NCBI GenBank assembly: GCA_022414725.1
Contig: CM039465.1
Location: 46,572,495-46,636,494, forward strand
Direction of reading: 5' to 3'
Source of the DNA: Microglena sp. YARC
Taxonomy: Eukaryota > Chlorophyta > Chlorophyceae > Chlamydomonadales > Chlamydomonadaceae
Length of the DNA: 64,000 nt
Shown: one piece after another, positions 60,622 to 64,000 of the stretch
Position numbering within the stretch: position 1 is the first letter of the stretch
Layout of the letters: each line of letters begins with the position of its first letter
Position numbers and translations under genes: made by a program
The notes under the pieces: model-generated
Told to the model about the DNA's origin: nothing
The model's database searches: none
The model's input: the letters and a program-made list of their open reading frames with translations, nothing else

Positions 60622-63600
60622 CTAGTAATGGTGTGAAGAATGGACTGTGTCCGCCAGTTTGAGGGCACAGGATCTCTGAAGTCCAAGAGTGGTCATAGAA
60701 GTCAAAAAAGAGGTAGGAATAGTACCAGTTGTACCAACGGTAATAACTTCATAGTGAACAAGGTATCCAGCCGATCGAAAGCCATTTACTAATTCAAACA
60801 TGCTGGGCATGTTTAGTAATAAACTTAGTAGCATGGTTAGTATCAGAGCAGTATCCAAGCTCAAGAACCAGAGTTCTTTATCAGACATACAGGTAGGAGA
60901 GTCTATGTCAGGTAGGACGGCAAGATCAGGTCTCATCCTCTTCCAATCCGCTACAGTAATAGTGGAGGGGCGTAGCCAGTCAGGGAGACGTTTTGCCCAG
61001 GACCCCCTGGGGAGGTCCTCTTCCTTGCCAGCGTCCATGATCATTCTGCGAGATCCCAGGGCTCCTGTGCAAATGGCCTTGTGGATGAGTCGCACTGCGG
61101 CGTCATGTCTCTTGATACAGAGCCCCTTGAAAGTCCGGTGTGTGCAGCCCGTCAGGATGTGGCCCGCTCCGTCCTCACAGGTGTGGCAGATGGGGCATAG
61201 GGAGTTCGTGGGTGGGTGAGTGCTGGTAATATAAGGAAGTTTCCAGCGGAATGCAAGTTTACGGTTCCACAGTCTACCCCAAAGGGCTTTAGGGATGTGG
61301 AATTTAGTTTTATGCTGGATAAGGGTTGAGGTCCAAAATTTGTTACTTGCTTGAGGAAGTTGGTGGGGGGTGTTATCAGCCCAGGTGGTTGCATAAATCC
61401 CTTTAAGAGGGTGTTGACCAAGGTGGCAGCTAGTGGGTAGGTTAGAGGTGATACCTTGTGTAAGGTTAGGTGCTAAAATTCTTGGGGGAATATCTCCCAT
61501 GGGTGTACGAGGAGGTTGAAACTGTAGGCCAGTAAAACATTGTGGCGGGGGATTTCCCCAGTGTTATCAGTAAAATTAGTTGAGGTAGGGTGCTCAGCTG
61601 CCTTGCGTGCCAGAGTGTCTGCTCTGTCATTTCCAAGCGATACCTGTGTGGGAACGGACTTTACAAAGGGTGGTGTGTGGAGCCATGCAGGATGCGTTGA
61701 AATGAGGTGTTTTTGAATTGATTGCAGTAATTCAGTATGAATGGGAACGGGTTGTTGTGGTGGGGGTCATGAATCATTTTTTTAATAAGTTGAAGAGAGC
61801 AAAGGCTGTCTGTATGAAGGGTAAGAGATTTGTCATAATCAATGTTGAGAAGGGCTTGGTGGATGGCTACCAGTTCTGCCCGGTTGTTAGTTTTGGTGGC
61901 CCCTATTCCCCCAGGGTTGATGGTGTAGCTTTGTACTGCAGCCGGGACATGTACTGCAGCACCTATTTTGCTAGGGTGACCTGGTTTACCTTTTATTAGG
62001 CTACCATCTGTGTAGACCTGGAGGCCAGAGGAGGGGTAGCAAGGTAAAAACAAGGGTGGGTGATGGTAAGAGGAGAGGGAGGAGGGTGTTGGTGGAGTGG
62101 AGGTTGCCAGGGATTTTTGGCAAGAGATTTAAGTTTCCGAGGGTAGGGTGATGACAATGTCAGTGAAAGTAAGTGTGGGAGGTGGTGTGATAGTAGAGGC
62201 TCCCAGGATGAGGAGAGTCTTTGCATGTAGTATGTCCATTGGGTCAATAAAATCTGGGAGTTTAGGAAAGTAAGTCTCTTTGGCTGTGAGGGTTGCATAT
62301 AAGAATGAGGTGTAATTTTTGAGTGGAGGGTGGGGTGTGAGATTTGCTGCCAAGCCAAATTTCAGAGGTAGTATAAAATTCAGACTGTGGTCTAGAGTCA
62401 ATTTAGTGAATCCAGGAGTGATGGAGGAGAGTTTTGTAAGGGCAGCAAGGTCATCAGGGAGGAGCATCAGGGTGCAGGTAGGGCTGAGAGTATTTTCAGC
62501 ATGGTCAGCACTGGCTAGAGCCCACCTTAGAGCTTGGTGTGCTTGTGTGGTGGAGTTGGGAATGTCCACCAGTGAGCCCCCAGTCCAGATGGTAAGAAAG
62601 GGGTCTTGGTTGGAGCCAAAGAGCTGGTCAGCAGGGCTGGTAGAAGATAAGCTGGTGAGGCTTTGGTCGTAGCTAAGAGGATTGGAGGTACGATGGTGAG
62701 TAATGCCCAGAGCAGCTGCTGCTTGGTAGAGGAAGGGAGACAGAATGTTAGTGGCAGCAGGAGCAGCTCTGTATCTGGTGAAGAGGGCAGCTAAGTCAGT
62801 GTGGTATGTTCCTCCTTGGGTCAGTTGGTTCCATTTGGTAGGGTGGTGATTTTTAAAGTGGTCATAGTTTTGTTTAAGAGAGGTGAGCCTGTCGTTGGGA
62901 ATGTGCCCAAGACAGTGACCTGTGGGGTTATAAAGATATGAAGCGTTGGTATGTGTGTGTGTGTGGATTGGTCATCCAAAGTAGTTAGGATGCCTGTTTG
63001 TATAATGTAGGCTGAGGGTGGTTGAATGTCCCAGTCTGGGTGCCTGTCGTGTGTGTCAATGTGTAAAAGTTTGTGAACCAGATTATGATTGTCAGCATTA
63101 AATCCTGGGGAGATGGCCCATTGGCCTTGTTGCTGGAGGTTAGTGAGGTGGATGTCCTTCCTGGGATTGAGGTGTGTGGTTATCGGAGGAGTGGTTTTAA
63201 AGGTGTGCGTTAATTGGTCATATGCTGGTTGTCCCACCAGTTCAACAAGGTGAGCCGCATGGTGAGATTGAGGTTTCCAATGTATGGTGGAGGTAGTGGA
63301 GGTAAGAGGTGTGCAGTGGTGGATGCTGTATCCCATGCATGTGTGGGAGTTGATATGGTCGTTGTGCATGATGGTTGGGGCCCATTGGACGTGGACAACG
63401 GTGGTGGTGGCAAGTTTGTCGTCGCTGTAAGAGCGCTTGCCCCGCCAGCTCGTAATGTGCAGGGCTCCTGTACTGAGATCCGTAAGTAAGGTGAAGCAGG
63501 CGCGCCGGTGGTGCAGGTGCGCTGCTGTCGGGGAATGTCATGGCCTCGCGGATCCTGTCAGGGTGCGAGGTGGAGGTTATTTTATATGCGCGGTAGAATT

Positions 63601-63800
63601 TGGAGGAGGAGGAGTGTCGGATCCAAGATTTGCACAAGTAGTGGCGTGCTGACCAGGTGGCGTCACTGTTGGGGCAGCCCATGCTTGGTGCGCGTGACTG
63701 CCTGCGATCTGCGTGGGCCACGCCCACCATTGGTTTCCTTCCAGGTCCCCAGTGGGTCCGCCTCGTAGTCTGCATCAGTAACGGTGGCGTGAGGTTGGTA
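60622..63800 (-). mobile_element. Non-LTR retrotransposon, C-terminal part of the polyprotein (frame breaks)
   Basis: On the minus strand at 62010-61560 an RNase H domain is visible: YTDGS, then NRAELVAIHQAL, LHTDSLCSLQLI, and in a shifted frame GNDRADTLARKAA. Downstream (61500-60622) a 292-residue frame has a Cys/His knuckle (CPIC...CEDG.GHIL..C), as found after RNase H in several non-LTR clades. Upstream frames 63775-62129 belong to the same element by continuity, but I do not recognise them, and the reverse transcriptase must lie beyond 64000. Single-base frame changes near 63300, 62100 and 61600 make it inactive as read. Confidence 0.75.
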
Positions 63801-64000
63801 GCGCTGGGTGAGTGGGGTGGAGGATTCGATAGGAGCAGGAAATTTAACGTTGTCTGTCGTGTTCTGCGAATTGCGTAGCCAGGCGCAAGTTGCCTGTGGG
63901 AGAGGGGGAGTGGGTCAGAGTGAGTTGGAGGAATGACGGTTGGGAGGGAGGAGAGGTGTGCGGTGAGGCGGTTCAGGGATCGTTTGTGGTGTTTAGTAAT

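Overview
The window is nuclear DNA of a eukaryote, most likely a green alga. It holds a plant-type APC8/CDC23 gene, a secreted protein with proline-rich rods of the hydroxyproline-rich glycoprotein (pherophorin-like) kind, and a membrane protein with RCC1-like repeats and proline-rich rods. Introns are spliceosomal (GT..AG) and very long, and most of the sequence is tandem repeat. A chlorophyte with a repeat-swollen genome, for example a chlamydomonadalean, fits; the species is an inference I cannot confirm.

Layout. (1) About 7.7-24.0 kb, minus strand: the 5' part of APC8/CDC23, a TPR subunit of the anaphase-promoting complex. Seven small exons (38-201 nt) with compatible phases are spread over 16 kb. 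The 1-7.75 kb satellite lies in the next intron, and the remaining exons must lie beyond position 1. (2) 24.04-24.86 kb: a short divergent intergenic region. (3) 24.86-45.13 kb, plus strand: a ten-exon gene for a secreted modular extracellular-matrix protein, with introns up to 8 kb filled by minisatellites. (4) 45.1-47.7 kb: a convergent intergenic region with dispersed repeats. (5) 47.7-53.87 kb, minus strand: a cell-surface protein with about 14 RCC1-like repeats, proline-rich rods, a membrane-proximal domain, one membrane helix and a basic tail. It has many frame breaks, and a 0.96-kb inverted-repeat transposon abuts its 5' side. (6) 54.8-64 kb: transposon-rich DNA ending in the C-terminal part of a non-LTR retrotransposon on the minus strand (RNase H, Cys/His knuckle).

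The most notable observation is systematic. Next to almost every exon, the flanking intron contains tandem copies of that exon's own splice junction: the acceptor plus the first exon bases on the 5' side, or the last exon bases plus the donor on the 3' side. Copy number runs from 1 to about 8, and in some cases the repeat continues into satellite arrays of 20-60 units. This occurs in all three genes, with a different sequence at each junction. It points to intron growth by local tandem duplication anchored at splice junctions.

Transposable elements nested in the introns include a 212-bp hAT-like MITE with an exact 8-bp target duplication, a foldback element with a telomere-like core, a tandemly amplified composite of inverted Ty3/Gypsy chromovirus fragments, an ATCATATGAT-rich MITE in two copies, and tRNA-derived elements.
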